DNA of 64,000 nucleotides from JAMLIN01 sp041676645 (GTDB lineage Bacteria; Pseudomonadota; Gammaproteobacteria; Burkholderiales; Burkholderiaceae_E). The notes beneath the pieces were generated by a model that was not told where the DNA came from, searched no databases, and worked only from the letters and a program-made list of their open reading frames with translations. Shown piece by piece: positions 37,723 to 46,200 of the stretch; the stretch's first letter is position 1, and each line of letters starts with the position of its first letter. The translations under genes were made by a program, and so were the position numbers. Where the stretch lies: positions 1 through 64,000 of the forward strand of contig JBAYRO010000007.1 in assembly GCA_041676645.1 (NCBI GenBank). The letters run 5' to 3'.

Positions 37723-39314
37723 ACAAGCCGCAGAATGAAACGGGCCTGCCGCCGCCTGCGCTGATCGGCTGCGGCGAGACGGGAATTCTTCCCGACCCGC
37801 AGGCCATCGGCTTCAAGGCGCACAACCTCGCCCGGATGGCCCGGATCGGGCTGCCGGTGCCCGCTGCCTTCGTGCTGGGCACCGCCTGGTGCATGCGGCC
37901 CGAGGCGCTGGAGCCTGCGGTCTGGATGCCGGCGCTTGCAGCGCTCGAGCACACGACCGGCCTGCGTTTCGGCGATCCTCGCCATCCATTGCTCCTGTCG
38001 GTGCGCTCCGGTGCGCCGGTCTCGATGCCGGGGATGATGGAGACGCTCCTGAACATCGGCCTGGGCGATGCCACGCTCCCGGGCCTGGTCCGCCTGACGG
38101 GCAATCCCCGGCTGGCCTGGGACGCGTACCGGCGCCTGGTCGCCGGCTATGGCGAGATCGTCCTAGGGCTGCCGCCGGAAGCATTCGAAGCCGATCTTGC
38201 CGTGATCGCCGGTGAACGCAGCGACCGGGACCTCGATTTCAGCGAGTTGCGCGCGCTGACAAGGCGCCATCTGGAAACGGTCGAGCGCCTCGCTGGCGAA
38301 CCGTTTCCGCAGGATCCCCCGGTCCAGCTCGAACGGGCCATCCGCGCGGTATTCGGATCATGGTCGGCCGACAAGGCGCGTGCCTACCGGCACATGCACC
38401 GGCTCGACGACCGGATGGGCACCGCCGTCACGGTGCAGCGGATGGTCTTCGGGAACGCCGGCGGCGCTTCGGGCGCCGGCGTCGGATTCACACGTCATCC
38501 GTCGACCGGCGAAGCCAGCCCCTGGGTCGACTTCCTGTTCAATGCGCAAGGCGAGGACGTCGTGTCGGGGCGCCGCAATGCCCAGGGGCACGAGGCGCTG
38601 GCGGAACTGTCGCCGCGCGTCTGGTCCGAGCTGAGCGAGGCCATGCTGCAGCTCGAGCAGGCCTTCGGCGACATGCAGGACTTCGAGTTCACGGTCGAAG
38701 AGGGCCACCTGTACATGCTGCAGACGCGCAACGGCAAGCGCACCCCGCAGGCCGCCGCCCGGATCGCCCTCGATCTCCACGACGAGGGCCTGCTCACGCG
38801 CGCGGAGGCTCTCGAACGCACGGCGGAGCTTGACGAGATCGCATTGGCCGAGACCCGGATCGTCAGTCACGACGGTCTTGCGTCGGAGCCGCTGGCGATG
38901 GCGGTCAGCGCCTGCTCCGGCGTGGCTGTGGGCGAGCTCGTGCTGGACGAGGAGCTGGCCCGTAGCCGGCACGCCGCCGGCGCTTCGGTGGTGCTGGTGC
39001 GACAGGACGCCGAAACGCGCGATCTCTCGGCACTCGAGCTGGCAGCCGGCCTGCTGACCCGGAACGGCGCCCGGACCTCGCATGCGGCCGTGGTCGCCCG
39101 CCAGCTCGGCAAGGTCTGTCTGGTCGGTTGCGAGTCCCTCCAGATCGACGAGCGGCGCAGGCGTGTGCGCATCGCCGGCCATGATCTCGCGGAAGGGGAT
39201 GTGCTGACGCTGGACGGCCATTCCGGGGCCGTGTACGCGGGCGCTGTTCGTACGCTGCGTGAAGCGCCCGCCGACCTGCTGCGCCGTCTGGAGGCCTTGC
39301 GCGCGGCAGTCTGA
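37719..39314 (+). CDS. PPDK-like phosphotransferase lacking the C-terminal substrate barrel
   Basis: A 531-residue protein. The ATP-grasp domain (about 1-340) shows SVRSGAPVSMPGMMETLLNI, FTRHPSTGEASPWVDFLFNA, QGEDVVSGRRNAQG and the PPDK-specific MLQTRNGKRT. The mobile phosphohistidine domain has LLTRNGARTSHAAVVARQLG, with the His at residue 455. The protein then stops, where pyruvate phosphate dikinase (about 880 residues) would continue with a 350-residue pyruvate/PEP barrel. It can thus probably phosphorylate its own His from ATP but has no usual place to hand the phosphate on. It is coupled to the PhoU-like gene upstream. A natural role in phosphate or polymer metabolism is possible but unproven. 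Confidence 0.85.
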   Translation: MNKPQNETGLPPPALIGCGETGILPDPQAIGFKAHNLARMARIGLPVPAAFVLGTAWCMRPEALEPAVWMPALAALEHTTGLRFGDPRHPLLLSVRSGAPVSMPGMMETLLNIGLGDATLPGLVRLTGNPRLAWDAYRRLVAGYGEIVLGLPPEAFEADLAVIAGERSDRDLDFSELRALTRRHLETVERLAGEPFPQDPPVQLERAIRAVFGSWSADKARAYRHMHRLDDRMGTAVTVQRMVFGNAGGASGAGVGFTRHPSTGEASPWVDFLFNAQGEDVVSGRRNAQGHEALAELSPRVWSELSEAMLQLEQAFGDMQDFEFTVEEGHLYMLQTRNGKRTPQAAARIALDLHDEGLLTRAEALERTAELDEIALAETRIVSHDGLASEPLAMAVSACSGVAVGELVLDEELARSRHAAGASVVLVRQDAETRDLSALELAAGLLTRNGARTSHAAVVARQLGKVCLVGCESLQIDERRRRVRIAGHDLAEGDVLTLDGHSGAVYAGAVRTLREAPADLLRRLEALRAAV

Positions 39315-39438
39315 GCGCCCGAGTGCCGCGTGGGCCTGCCGATCCTGAAGTCGTCGATCGTCCGACGAATCCCGGCGTCGATGTTCATTGATCAGTCCAT
39401 CCCTGCTATGGTCGGGGCGAGTTTTCCCGGATGTCGCC

Positions 39439-40272
39439 ATGACCACGCAGTTGCTCCTCGTCGATCCCCAGAACGATTTCTGCGATTTCGGACCGCCCGC
39501 CGCCGGGGAAGCCCGTCCGATGCCGGCCCTGCCCGTGCCGGGCGCGCTCGCCGACATGCGGCGCGTGGCGGAGCTGCTCGAGCAGCGCGGCGAGGCGATC
39601 GACTCGGTGGTCGTGACGCTGGATTCGCATCCGCTCGTCGGCATCGAGCGGCCGCTTTTCTGGGAGACCGGCGAAGGCGGGGAGGTCGAGCCGTTCACCG
39701 TGATTTCGGCCGAGGACCTGCGCGCCGGGCGTTATCGCCCGGCGGTCACGCAACTGCAGGGCGACGATCGGGTGCTCGATGTGCTCGCCGGCCTCGAGGC
39801 CCGGGGCAAGCCCGGCGTCATGGTCTGGCCGGCGCATTGCGTCATCGGCACCTGGGGCCACCAGGTGGTTGCGCCGCTCGCCGCGGCGCTCGATCGCTGG
39901 AGCATCGGCCATCGCCGGCTGATCCACTATGTCCACAAGGGCAGTCATCCCCTCACGGAGCACTTCGGGGCCTTCGAGGCCGACGTGGTACTGCCCGATG
40001 CGCCGGAAACCGGTTTCAACCATGGCCTGGCCCGGCGCCTGGAGCGCGCCGGCACCCTGCTGGTGGCGGGCGAGGCGGCCAGCCATTGCGTGGCGGCCAG
40101 CCTGCGCCAGTTGCTCGGCAGGTTTCCGCAGCTCGCTGGGCGCGTCGTCATGCTGACCGACTGCATGAGCCCGGTGGCCGGATTCGAGACCGAGGCCGAA
40201 GCCCTGCTCGCGGAGATGGCCTTGCAGGGCGTGCGCCAGATGACGGCGGCCCAGTGGTGCGAGGAGGGCTGA
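39439..40272 (+). CDS. Nicotinamidase-like cysteine hydrolase
   Basis: A 277-residue protein, larger than most isochorismatase-fold proteins and close in layout to nicotinamidases. The catalytic Asp is in LLLVDPQNDFCDF, a Lys in HYVHKGSHPLTEH, and the Cys in AGEAASHCVAAS; metal-binding-like TLDSHPLVG and WPAHCVIGTWG are also present, the latter recalling the WPxHC motif of PncA. It could convert nicotinamide to nicotinate. The ATG at 39439 is used. It lies 124 nt past the PPDK-like gene and faces the LysR gene. Confidence 0.85.
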   Translation: MTTQLLLVDPQNDFCDFGPPAAGEARPMPALPVPGALADMRRVAELLEQRGEAIDSVVVTLDSHPLVGIERPLFWETGEGGEVEPFTVISAEDLRAGRYRPAVTQLQGDDRVLDVLAGLEARGKPGVMVWPAHCVIGTWGHQVVAPLAAALDRWSIGHRRLIHYVHKGSHPLTEHFGAFEADVVLPDAPETGFNHGLARRLERAGTLLVAGEAASHCVAASLRQLLGRFPQLAGRVVMLTDCMSPVAGFETEAEALLAEMALQGVRQMTAAQWCEEG

Positions 40273-40280
40273 TCCGGGGG

Positions 40281-41210
40281 TCAGGGAGCCGGGAAGCCGG
40301 CCGGTACCAGCCGTTCGCGATTCTCGGCCATCACTTGCGTGACGAATTCGACCCCGGCGCGCACCCGGGGACTGCGCCTGAGATCCTCGTGGTAGACGAG
40401 CCAGACGGGCAGGGGTGGCATGGCGCGCGGGACGGCTACGCGGCGCAGCAAGGGATCGGATTCCGCAGTGAAGCACGGTAGCAAGCCGCAGCCGAGCCCG
40501 TCCCGCGCGGCGGCAATCAGCGCCTGCATCGTGTTCGAGCGCAAGACGATCCTGTCGGCCGGCACGAGCCTGGCCAGGTGATGTTGCAAGGGCGCGTTGC
40601 CGAAGTCGTCCCCATAGGCCAGGAATACCTGGGTTTCGAATGGGCGTCGGTCGCGCACTGCGGCGTAACAGGCGAAGCCGATTTCGCCGAGACGTTTCGC
40701 GACCAGCCCCGGTGTTTCGGGAGGCGCCATTCGAATCGCGAGATCGGCTTCGCGCCCCGACAGGTCGAGGCGGCGATTCTCCCCGATGAGCTCGATTCGC
40801 AGTTCCGGGAAGCTTTTCAGGAATCCACGCACGGCCGGCGCGAGCAGCGAGGCCACCAGATGCGGCGTGGCGGTCAGGCGGACGGTGCCCGTGGGTCCGC
40901 GCGCTGCGCCATCGAGCCGGCGCAGCAGGCGGTTGATCTCGTCCTCGACCCGCTGCGCCGCCGACGTGACTTCTTCGCCCAGCGGCGTGGGAAACAGGCC
41001 GTCGGGTCCGCGTTCGAAGAGTTCGCCGCCGAGTTCGCGCTCGAACGCACGCAGTTGCCGGGCGATCGTCGTGTGATCGGTCCCGAGCAACCTTCCGGCG
41101 GCCGAAAGCGTTCCACCGCGGTGGACGGCAAGGACGGTCTTGAGTCGGTCCCAGTTCCCGAGGGTTCGTGCATCCGTGCGTTTTCGCGCAGCCATTGCGA
41201 GATTAAACAC
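40281..41210 (-). CDS. LysR-family transcriptional regulator
   Basis: A 309-residue regulator. The N-terminal winged helix shows LKTVLAVHRGGTLSAAGRLL and TDHTTIARQLRAFERELGGEL, somewhat different from the common LysR helix (usually AA..L..SQ..LS..I..LE) with Asp-His-Thr-Thr in the recognition helix. The C-terminal co-inducer domain follows from about residue 95. It is divergent from the metallo-hydrolase gene at 41268 with only 57 nt between, so it probably controls that gene. A TAGACT element at 41235-41240 could be the -10 box of the divergent gene. Confidence 0.9.
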   Translation of the reverse strand: MFNLAMAARKRTDARTLGNWDRLKTVLAVHRGGTLSAAGRLLGTDHTTIARQLRAFERELGGELFERGPDGLFPTPLGEEVTSAAQRVEDEINRLLRRLDGAARGPTGTVRLTATPHLVASLLAPAVRGFLKSFPELRIELIGENRRLDLSGREADLAIRMAPPETPGLVAKRLGEIGFACYAAVRDRRPFETQVFLAYGDDFGNAPLQHHLARLVPADRIVLRSNTMQALIAAARDGLGCGLLPCFTAESDPLLRRVAVPRAMPPLPVWLVYHEDLRRSPRVRAGVEFVTQVMAENRERLVPAGFPAP

Positions 41211-41267
41211 GGCTTCCGTTCAGGAATCCACGGCTAGACTGGGGGCGGACAGATCGAGGGCTGCCTG

Positions 41268-42035
41268 ATGGACATCACACAGATACGCAACGCGACGCTG
41301 ATCGTGGAACTCGCCGGCACGAGATTCCTGGTCGATCCCATGCTGGCCGGGCAGGGGGAGCAGCCCCCGTTTCCGGCAACGCCCAATGAGCACTTGCGCA
41401 ATCCCCTGGTGCCGCTGCCGATGCCACTGGAGGAGGTGTTGCGGGTCGACGCGGTGATCGTGACGCATACGCATCGCGATCACTGGGACCACGCCGCGGT
41501 CGAGGCGATCCCCAAGGACCTGCCGGTCTTCGCCCAGGACGAGGCCGACCGCGAAAGAATCGCCGCTGCGGGCTTCCGGGACGTACGGCTCATCGACGGC
41601 AGCCGCTTCGGGGGCGTCGACCTGGCGAAGACGCCGGGCCAGCATGGCAGCGATGATGCGATGGCGAAGATCGGCCCGAGGCTGGGCGAAGTCTGTGGGG
41701 TCGTGTTCCGCGCGCCGGGCGAGAAGACGCTTTACCTGGCCGGGGACACGGTCTGGAACGAGCATGTGCGCGAAAGCATCGAAAAGCATGTTCCGGAAGT
41801 CATCATCCTGAACTGTGGCGATGCCCGGATCAACGGCGTCGGTCCGATCATCATGGGCCGACAGGATGTACGCGAGGTCTGCCTCGCCGCGCCTGCGGCG
41901 CAGATCGTCGCCACGCACCTGGAGGCGGTCAACCATGCGGTGCTTTCGCGCCGGGAACTGCGGGAATTCCTGATCGAGAACGGCCTGGTCGAGCGTGTCG
42001 CGATCCCGGCCGACGGGGAAACGCTCAGGATTTGA
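41268..42035 (+). CDS. Metallo-beta-lactamase-fold metal-dependent hydrolase
   Basis: A 255-residue protein of the UlaG/YhfI-like group of the metallo-beta-lactamase superfamily: metal site VIVTHTHRDHWDHAA, PGQHGSDDAM, LYLAGDTVWN and a late His in VATHLEAVNH. It is cytoplasmic. The substrate is unknown. It is divergent from a LysR gene and overlaps the end of the HxlR gene on the other strand by 11 nt. Confidence 0.87.
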   Translation: MDITQIRNATLIVELAGTRFLVDPMLAGQGEQPPFPATPNEHLRNPLVPLPMPLEEVLRVDAVIVTHTHRDHWDHAAVEAIPKDLPVFAQDEADRERIAAAGFRDVRLIDGSRFGGVDLAKTPGQHGSDDAMAKIGPRLGEVCGVVFRAPGEKTLYLAGDTVWNEHVRESIEKHVPEVIILNCGDARINGVGPIIMGRQDVREVCLAAPAAQIVATHLEAVNHAVLSRRELREFLIENGLVERVAIPADGETLRI

Positions 42036-42495
42036 GCCCGGTTGCCGGCGCTCCCGGTCCGGGTTCGACGACGACGTCGCGCGCCTGCAGCGCCTCGCCG
42101 CATTCGGAGCACGTCATGACCGGATCGAAGAGATGGTCGCAGCCGACGTGCCGGTGCAGCAGCGGCCGGCCACCGGTCCCGGCCATGTGCACGTCGCCCC
42201 AGTGCACGATGGACATCACTACCGGATAGAGGTCCAGGCCCTTCGGTGTCAGCCGGTACTCATGGCGGACCGGGCGCTGCTGGTAGGCGACCTTCGCCAG
42301 CACGCCGTGCGCCACCAGCCTGTTCAGGCGGTCGGCGAGGATCGGTCGACCGATGCCCAGGCGCACCTGGAAGTCCTCGAATCGCCGGATCTTCAGGAAG
42401 CAGTCGCGCAGCACCAGCAGGGTCCAGCGCTCACCGATCACCGCCAGCGTGCGCGCCACCGAGCAGGGTTGCGCTTCGAGTTCGCTCCATTGCAT
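42025..42495 (-). CDS. HxlR-family transcriptional regulator
   Basis: A 156-residue protein with the HxlR winged helix: CSVARTLAVIGERWTLLVLR, then ADRLNRLVAHGVLAKVAYQQ and RHEYRLTPKGLDLYPVV. The extra C-terminal part has CSECGEALQARDV, a possible metal-binding Cys pair. HxlR proteins often sense small reactive compounds such as aldehydes or quinones. It lies 70 nt downstream of an SDR gene on the same strand and may regulate it. Its 3' end overlaps the metallo-hydrolase gene tail to tail. Confidence 0.9.
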   Translation of the reverse strand: MQWSELEAQPCSVARTLAVIGERWTLLVLRDCFLKIRRFEDFQVRLGIGRPILADRLNRLVAHGVLAKVAYQQRPVRHEYRLTPKGLDLYPVVMSIVHWGDVHMAGTGGRPLLHRHVGCDHLFDPVMTCSECGEALQARDVVVEPGPGAPATGLKS

Positions 42496-42565
42496 GGTCC
42501 GCTTCCGTCGTCATGCCGGTCGGTCGCGGCGCAGCCTTGCGGCCTGCGCCATCACGACGGCTGCC

Positions 42566-43339
42566 TCACCATTTCTCGCCGAAGGGCCGGATCTCGAGCT
42601 CGAAGGTCCAGGCGTCGCGCGGCTGCTGGTGCAGCATCCAGTAGGTTTCCGCCACGGCCTCGGGGCGCATCAGCTGGTCGGGCTGGAGATTCGCGATCGC
42701 TTCGTCGCCACCCTTGGCGCGGATGCGTTCGCGCACCCAGGCGGTGTCGACGCCGGCATCGATGACCAGGTGGGCGACGTGGATGCCCTGGGGGCCGAGC
42801 TCGCGCGCCATCGATTGCGCCAGCGCACGCAGGCCGAACTTGGCGCTGGCGAAGGCGACGAAGCCGACGCCGCCGCGCATGCCGGCGGTCGCCCCGGTGA
42901 AGAAGATCGAGCCGCGGCCACGCGGCAGCATGTGACGCGCGGCCTCGCGCCCGGCGAGGAAGCCGGCGAAGCAGGCCATTTCCCAGACCTTGCGGAACAC
43001 TCGTGCAGTGGTTTCGAGGATCGGGAAGTTGACGTTGGCCCCGATATTGAAGATGCAGGCTTCGAGCGGCGCCTTGGCCTCGGCTTCTGCCAGGAACGCG
43101 ACCATGTCGTCCTCGTCGCGGGCATCGAGCGAGCGGCCGAAGACGCGGCCGCCAGCGGCTTCGATCTCCGCCTTCAGAGGCTCGAGCTTCTCGCCCTGCC
43201 GGCGCCCGATGAAGACGATGTAGCCCTCGGCGGCGAACCTGCGGGCGATCGCGGCGCCGATGAAGTCACCGGCGCCGATGACGGCGACCGTGGCATTGCG
43301 GGGGGTCGGTGCGCTTGCGGGCGCCTGGCTCGTGCTCAT
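42566..43339 (-). CDS. SDR-fold protein with altered catalytic residues
   Basis: A 257-residue short-chain dehydrogenase fold. The cofactor motif VAVIGAGDFIGAAIARRF and NIGANVNFP (NNAG-like) are present. The usual YxxxK appears as FASAK, so the catalytic Tyr is Phe, and the Ser 13 residues earlier is Ala (FFTGATAG). The Lys is kept. Either the protein uses another mechanism or it is not an oxidoreductase. Similar Phe variants occur in a known SDR subgroup. A promoter with extended -10 (TGCTAATAT) lies 48 nt upstream. Confidence 0.88.
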   Translation of the reverse strand: MSTSQAPASAPTPRNATVAVIGAGDFIGAAIARRFAAEGYIVFIGRRQGEKLEPLKAEIEAAGGRVFGRSLDARDEDDMVAFLAEAEAKAPLEACIFNIGANVNFPILETTARVFRKVWEMACFAGFLAGREAARHMLPRGRGSIFFTGATAGMRGGVGFVAFASAKFGLRALAQSMARELGPQGIHVAHLVIDAGVDTAWVRERIRAKGGDEAIANLQPDQLMRPEAVAETYWMLHQQPRDAWTFELEIRPFGEKW

Positions 43340-43386
43340 GTCTCACCTCGTGCGATGGCCTCGGGACCGGGTGCCAAGTGGGTTCT

Positions 43387-43395
43387 ATATTAGCA
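43387..43395 (-). promoter_or_regulatory. Extended -10 promoter of the SDR gene
   Basis: On the minus strand the sequence reads TGCTAATAT, an extended -10 element (TGn plus TAATAT). Transcription would start about 40 nt before the SDR ATG. No strong -35 is needed with this type of promoter. Confidence 0.5.
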
Positions 43396-43872
43396 CTGAC
43401 AGGGAGGGCCCGGGTGGCATGCCGGTTTGGGTGGATCAGGGGGCGGCATCCAGGCCGGCATCGGCGGGAAGTCGGTGCGCGCGGTGCCGTAGTCCGGCAT
43501 GAAGAGGGTGTCGCCGACGAAAACCGCGTCGCCGACGCGATAGCACACGCAGGCCGGCGTATGGCCGGGCGTGTGCATCACTTCGATCCCGAGCTGGCCG
43601 AGCCCGACGGTGTCGCCGTCGCGAAACAGGCGGTCGAACTCGCTGCCGTCAACGGATACGTCGCCGAGGTCGAAGACCGGGCGAAAGCTCGCCTGCACCT
43701 TCGGCGTGTGTTCCCCGATCCCGACGGCGGCGCCGGTGCGCTGCTTCAGGTACGCGGCTGCGCTGAGGTGATCGGCATGGACATGGGTCTCGAGCACCCA
43801 CGCGAGCGCCAGGCCGCCGTCGGCGGCCGCCGCGAGGATGCGGTCGGCCGAGGCGAGGCCAGGCGTGTCGCG
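43390..43872 (-). pseudogene. Remnant of a GloB/SoxH-type metallo-beta-lactamase gene
   Basis: A central piece of a persulfide-dioxygenase/glyoxalase II-like protein. Recognisable residues run from LASADRIL (43857) through LETHVHADHLSAAAYLK, GEHTPKVQ, MHTPGHTPACVCYRVGD and VGDTLFMPDYGTARTDF (43468). The first 35 or so residues are absent, cut off by the end of the VOC gene, and after the DF the protein becomes unrelated and stops, losing the last third and the final metal-binding His. I regard it as a broken gene. Confidence 0.65.
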
Positions 43873-43897
43873 GTCGCGCGATGCCGCCCGTTCGACT

Positions 43898-44761
43898 TCA
43901 GTCTCGTGGTGGCCGCACGCGATCGGGACGGCCCGACCATTCCCAGGCCACCGTCTCCCGCGAGATGCCGAGCAGCATCCCGTGCAGGCTCTTCGGATGG
44001 ACCCAGCAGCCGTCGCGTTCCTGCCCGATCGGCCCGCCGCGCGGCGTGAGCGTCGCGCCAGCCTCGAGCAGTCTCGCCTTGAGCGCATCGAAGTCGTGGG
44101 TCTCGATGTAGCACATGTAGAAGGAGTCGCCACCGCGGCGCTCGACGAAGCGACGCATCGCGCCCGGCTGGTCGGCGAAGGTCTGGGACAGTTCGATGCG
44201 GTCGAGCCGGTCGGGGTCGAACAGGGTCAGCGTGCCTTCGTAGCCGAAGCGGCGACTGCCGATCGGTGAAAAGTGCTGCGGATCGATGCCGAACATCTCG
44301 ACATAGCGGGCCATGACTTCGCGCCAGTCGGATTCGAGGCTGTTGGTGGCTTCGTAGAAGAAGCTCACCGGCCCGATGCGCGGGCGGACCGCCGATGCCG
44401 AGATCGCCATCGGCAGTCCGGCGGTCGTGGTGCCCGGCAGGTACAGGCGCTCGCCCTCGCGAATGTATGCGGCGCCGACACGATCGAGCCGCTCGGCGAG
44501 CGCCTGCGGCGAGGGCGTGCTGTAGCCGGCGGCCAGCAGGCCCTCGCCCCAGCGATCGAGGTGCTCGCGCACCGGACCCGGCCCGTTCGGTTCGCACAGC
44601 TCGATCTCGCTCTCGCCGATCGACATGATCGCGCAATCGGCGGCGAGCCAGTCGCTGCGGGCCTCGCGCGCCGGTTCGGCGCCGAGGAGCCGTCCGAAGG
44701 TCGCGCTCGCCCGCTCGCGCGAATTCACCGCCATCAGCATTCGGTCGACCCTGTCGAGCAT
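43898..44761 (-). CDS. VOC/glyoxalase-fold protein
   Basis: A 287-residue protein with two vicinal-oxygen-chelate modules. The N-terminal half shows DRMLMAVNSRERASATFGRL, and the second VSFFYEATNSLESDWREVMA and YMCYIETHDFDALKARLLEA, patterns typical of glyoxalase/dioxygenase folds. The C-terminal part ends with GCWVHPKSLHGMLLGISRE, with a likely metal His. The function is not clear; related proteins include dioxygenases and lactoylglutathione-lyase-like enzymes. It abuts the broken metallo-beta-lactamase remnant. Confidence 0.8.
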   Translation of the reverse strand: MLDRVDRMLMAVNSRERASATFGRLLGAEPAREARSDWLAADCAIMSIGESEIELCEPNGPGPVREHLDRWGEGLLAAGYSTPSPQALAERLDRVGAAYIREGERLYLPGTTTAGLPMAISASAVRPRIGPVSFFYEATNSLESDWREVMARYVEMFGIDPQHFSPIGSRRFGYEGTLTLFDPDRLDRIELSQTFADQPGAMRRFVERRGGDSFYMCYIETHDFDALKARLLEAGATLTPRGGPIGQERDGCWVHPKSLHGMLLGISRETVAWEWSGRPDRVRPPRD

Positions 44762-44834
44762 GATCCTGTCTCCTTGTCTGTTGTCGGGGCTGCTGGCCCG
44801 ATTCTAGTCCTGGTGCCTGCCCGGACGGCTCCGG

Positions 44835-45404
44835 TCAGCCGACTGCGTTGCCCAGGATCAGCGCGATTCCGATGGCGGCGAAGATCGCCGCGGCAACGGC
44901 GTGCACCATGCGTACCGGCAGTTGCTGGCCGAAGCGGTCGCCGGCGAGGACCGCCGGGACGTTGGCGAGCATCATGCCGGCGGTGGTGCCCAGCAGTACC
45001 GGCATGAAGTCGCCGAAGCGCGCCGCCAGGGCGATGGTGGCGACCTGGGTCTTGTCGCCCATCTCGGCCAGGAAGAAGGCGATTAGGGCGGTGCCGAAGA
45101 CACCGAAGCAGCCGCAGGCGCGGCTCTCGTCGAGCTCCGCCCGGTCGGGTACCAGCATCCAGGCCGCCATCGCGAGGAACGACAGGCCCAGGCCCCAGCG
45201 CAGGACCTGCGGGCTGGCCAGGCTGGTGAGCCAGGTGCCGAGCGCGCTGGCCGCGGCGTGGTTGGCGAGCGTCGCGACCAGGATGCCGGCGATGATCGGC
45301 CAGGGGCGGCGAAAGCGTGCCGCCAGCAGCAAGGACAGCAACTGCGTCTTGTCGCCGATCTCGGCGAGGGCGACCAGGCCGGTCGAGGCAAGGAAGGCGT
45401 CCAT
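44835..45404 (-). CDS. GDT1/UPF0016-family manganese exporter
   Basis: A 189-residue membrane protein with six helices and the two copies of the family motif E-x-G-D-K-T: LAEIGDKTQLLSLLLAARF in the first half and LAEMGDKTQVATIALAARF in the second. The TMEM165/GDT1 (MneA) family exports Mn2+ in bacteria. The ATG at 45404 is chosen instead of an in-frame one 50 codons upstream because that extension would fall in a manganese riboswitch (45483-45605). The riboswitch supports the assigned substrate. Confidence 0.92.
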   Translation of the reverse strand: MDAFLASTGLVALAEIGDKTQLLSLLLAARFRRPWPIIAGILVATLANHAAASALGTWLTSLASPQVLRWGLGLSFLAMAAWMLVPDRAELDESRACGCFGVFGTALIAFFLAEMGDKTQVATIALAARFGDFMPVLLGTTAGMMLANVPAVLAGDRFGQQLPVRMVHAVAAAIFAAIGIALILGNAVG

Positions 45405-45482
45405 GGACAGGGAGTCGTACGCGGGTCCGGCGATCGATGACCAGGACGATGCGCCGCCGCTGGACCCGGTGGTCGCGGCACA

Positions 45483-45605
45483 TCGTCCGTGGTCTCGCCA
45501 ATCGGCCGCTGCGCGGCCCCCGCTGCGCCATACCGACGCATGGCCGGCAAGCATGTTGACGCAGCGCCATCGCGTCGCGACGGCGGCTACTCCCCAGGGA
45601 GAAGG
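45483..45605 (-). ncRNA. yybP-ykoY manganese riboswitch
   Basis: On the minus strand the leader contains GGGGAGTAG (45587-45595), then CGTCAACATGCTTGCCGGCC, and then TTGGCGAGACC, the conserved sequence blocks of the yybP-ykoY class; the first two form the Mn2+-binding loops. It sits 79 nt before a GDT1-type Mn exporter, a known target. A TATACT -10 element (45612-45617) lies just upstream. Mn2+ binding should switch expression on. The boundaries are approximate. Confidence 0.88.
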
Positions 45606-45665
45606 GCTGCAGTATAGCCTACGGCGTCGGTCGGCCCCTGTCGCCTGCCGTTCCCGGCACGCGGC

Positions 45666-46166
45666 TCAGGCGGTCGGACGCTTGCGCAGCAGATAGCGCT
45701 GGCGACCTTCCATCACGAGTACGCCGTGCTGGTTGTGGACCGTCGAGCGCAGGCCGATGACGCCGGTGGTCCGCTGCGGCACCAGTTCGCTGACCTCGAG
45801 CGCCGAGCGCAGGGTGTCGCCCACGAATACCGGTGCGAGGAAGCGGCTGTCCTGTTCGATGAAGCCCTTCATCGAATCCTCGGTCATGTGCGGGAACAGG
45901 CCGGCGCCGGCGGCGGTCTGGATGAGGATCTGGAAGCCGTGCGCCTGCATGTGCGGCATGCCGCGCGCCCGACAGTACTCGATGTCGTAGTGCGAAGGAT
46001 GGTTGTCGCCGCTCGCGAGCGAGAAGGCGGCGAACAGCGCATCGGTGATCGTGCGCGAGGGCAGCACGAAGCGCTCGCCGATATGGAAGTCCTCGAACCA
46101 GCGCTGCGGGCACATCGGCTCGTCGGCGGCCGCAAGGGAAGTGTTGGGGGTCGTGCCCTGCGTCAT
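45666..46166 (-). CDS. MaoC-like hydratase
   Basis: A 166-residue hot-dog-fold protein with the hydratase-2-type motif FSLASGDNHPSHYDIEYCRA (catalytic Asp and His) and FVGDTLRSALEVSELVP. MaoC-like enzymes hydrate enoyl-CoA thioesters or related compounds. The gene follows the HAD hydrolase by 34 nt and is last of the MscS-HAD-MaoC run on the minus strand. The substrate is unknown. Confidence 0.88.
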   Translation of the reverse strand: MTQGTTPNTSLAAADEPMCPQRWFEDFHIGERFVLPSRTITDALFAAFSLASGDNHPSHYDIEYCRARGMPHMQAHGFQILIQTAAGAGLFPHMTEDSMKGFIEQDSRFLAPVFVGDTLRSALEVSELVPQRTTGVIGLRSTVHNQHGVLVMEGRQRYLLRKRPTA

Positions 46167-46200
46167 CGGTGGGTCCTCATCGGTCTGCAGTCATCCTCGT

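Noticed and set aside
45405..45554. 50-codon N-terminal extension of the GDT1-type exporter
   Set aside because: The extension overlaps the yybP-ykoY riboswitch and is not hydrophobic or conserved.
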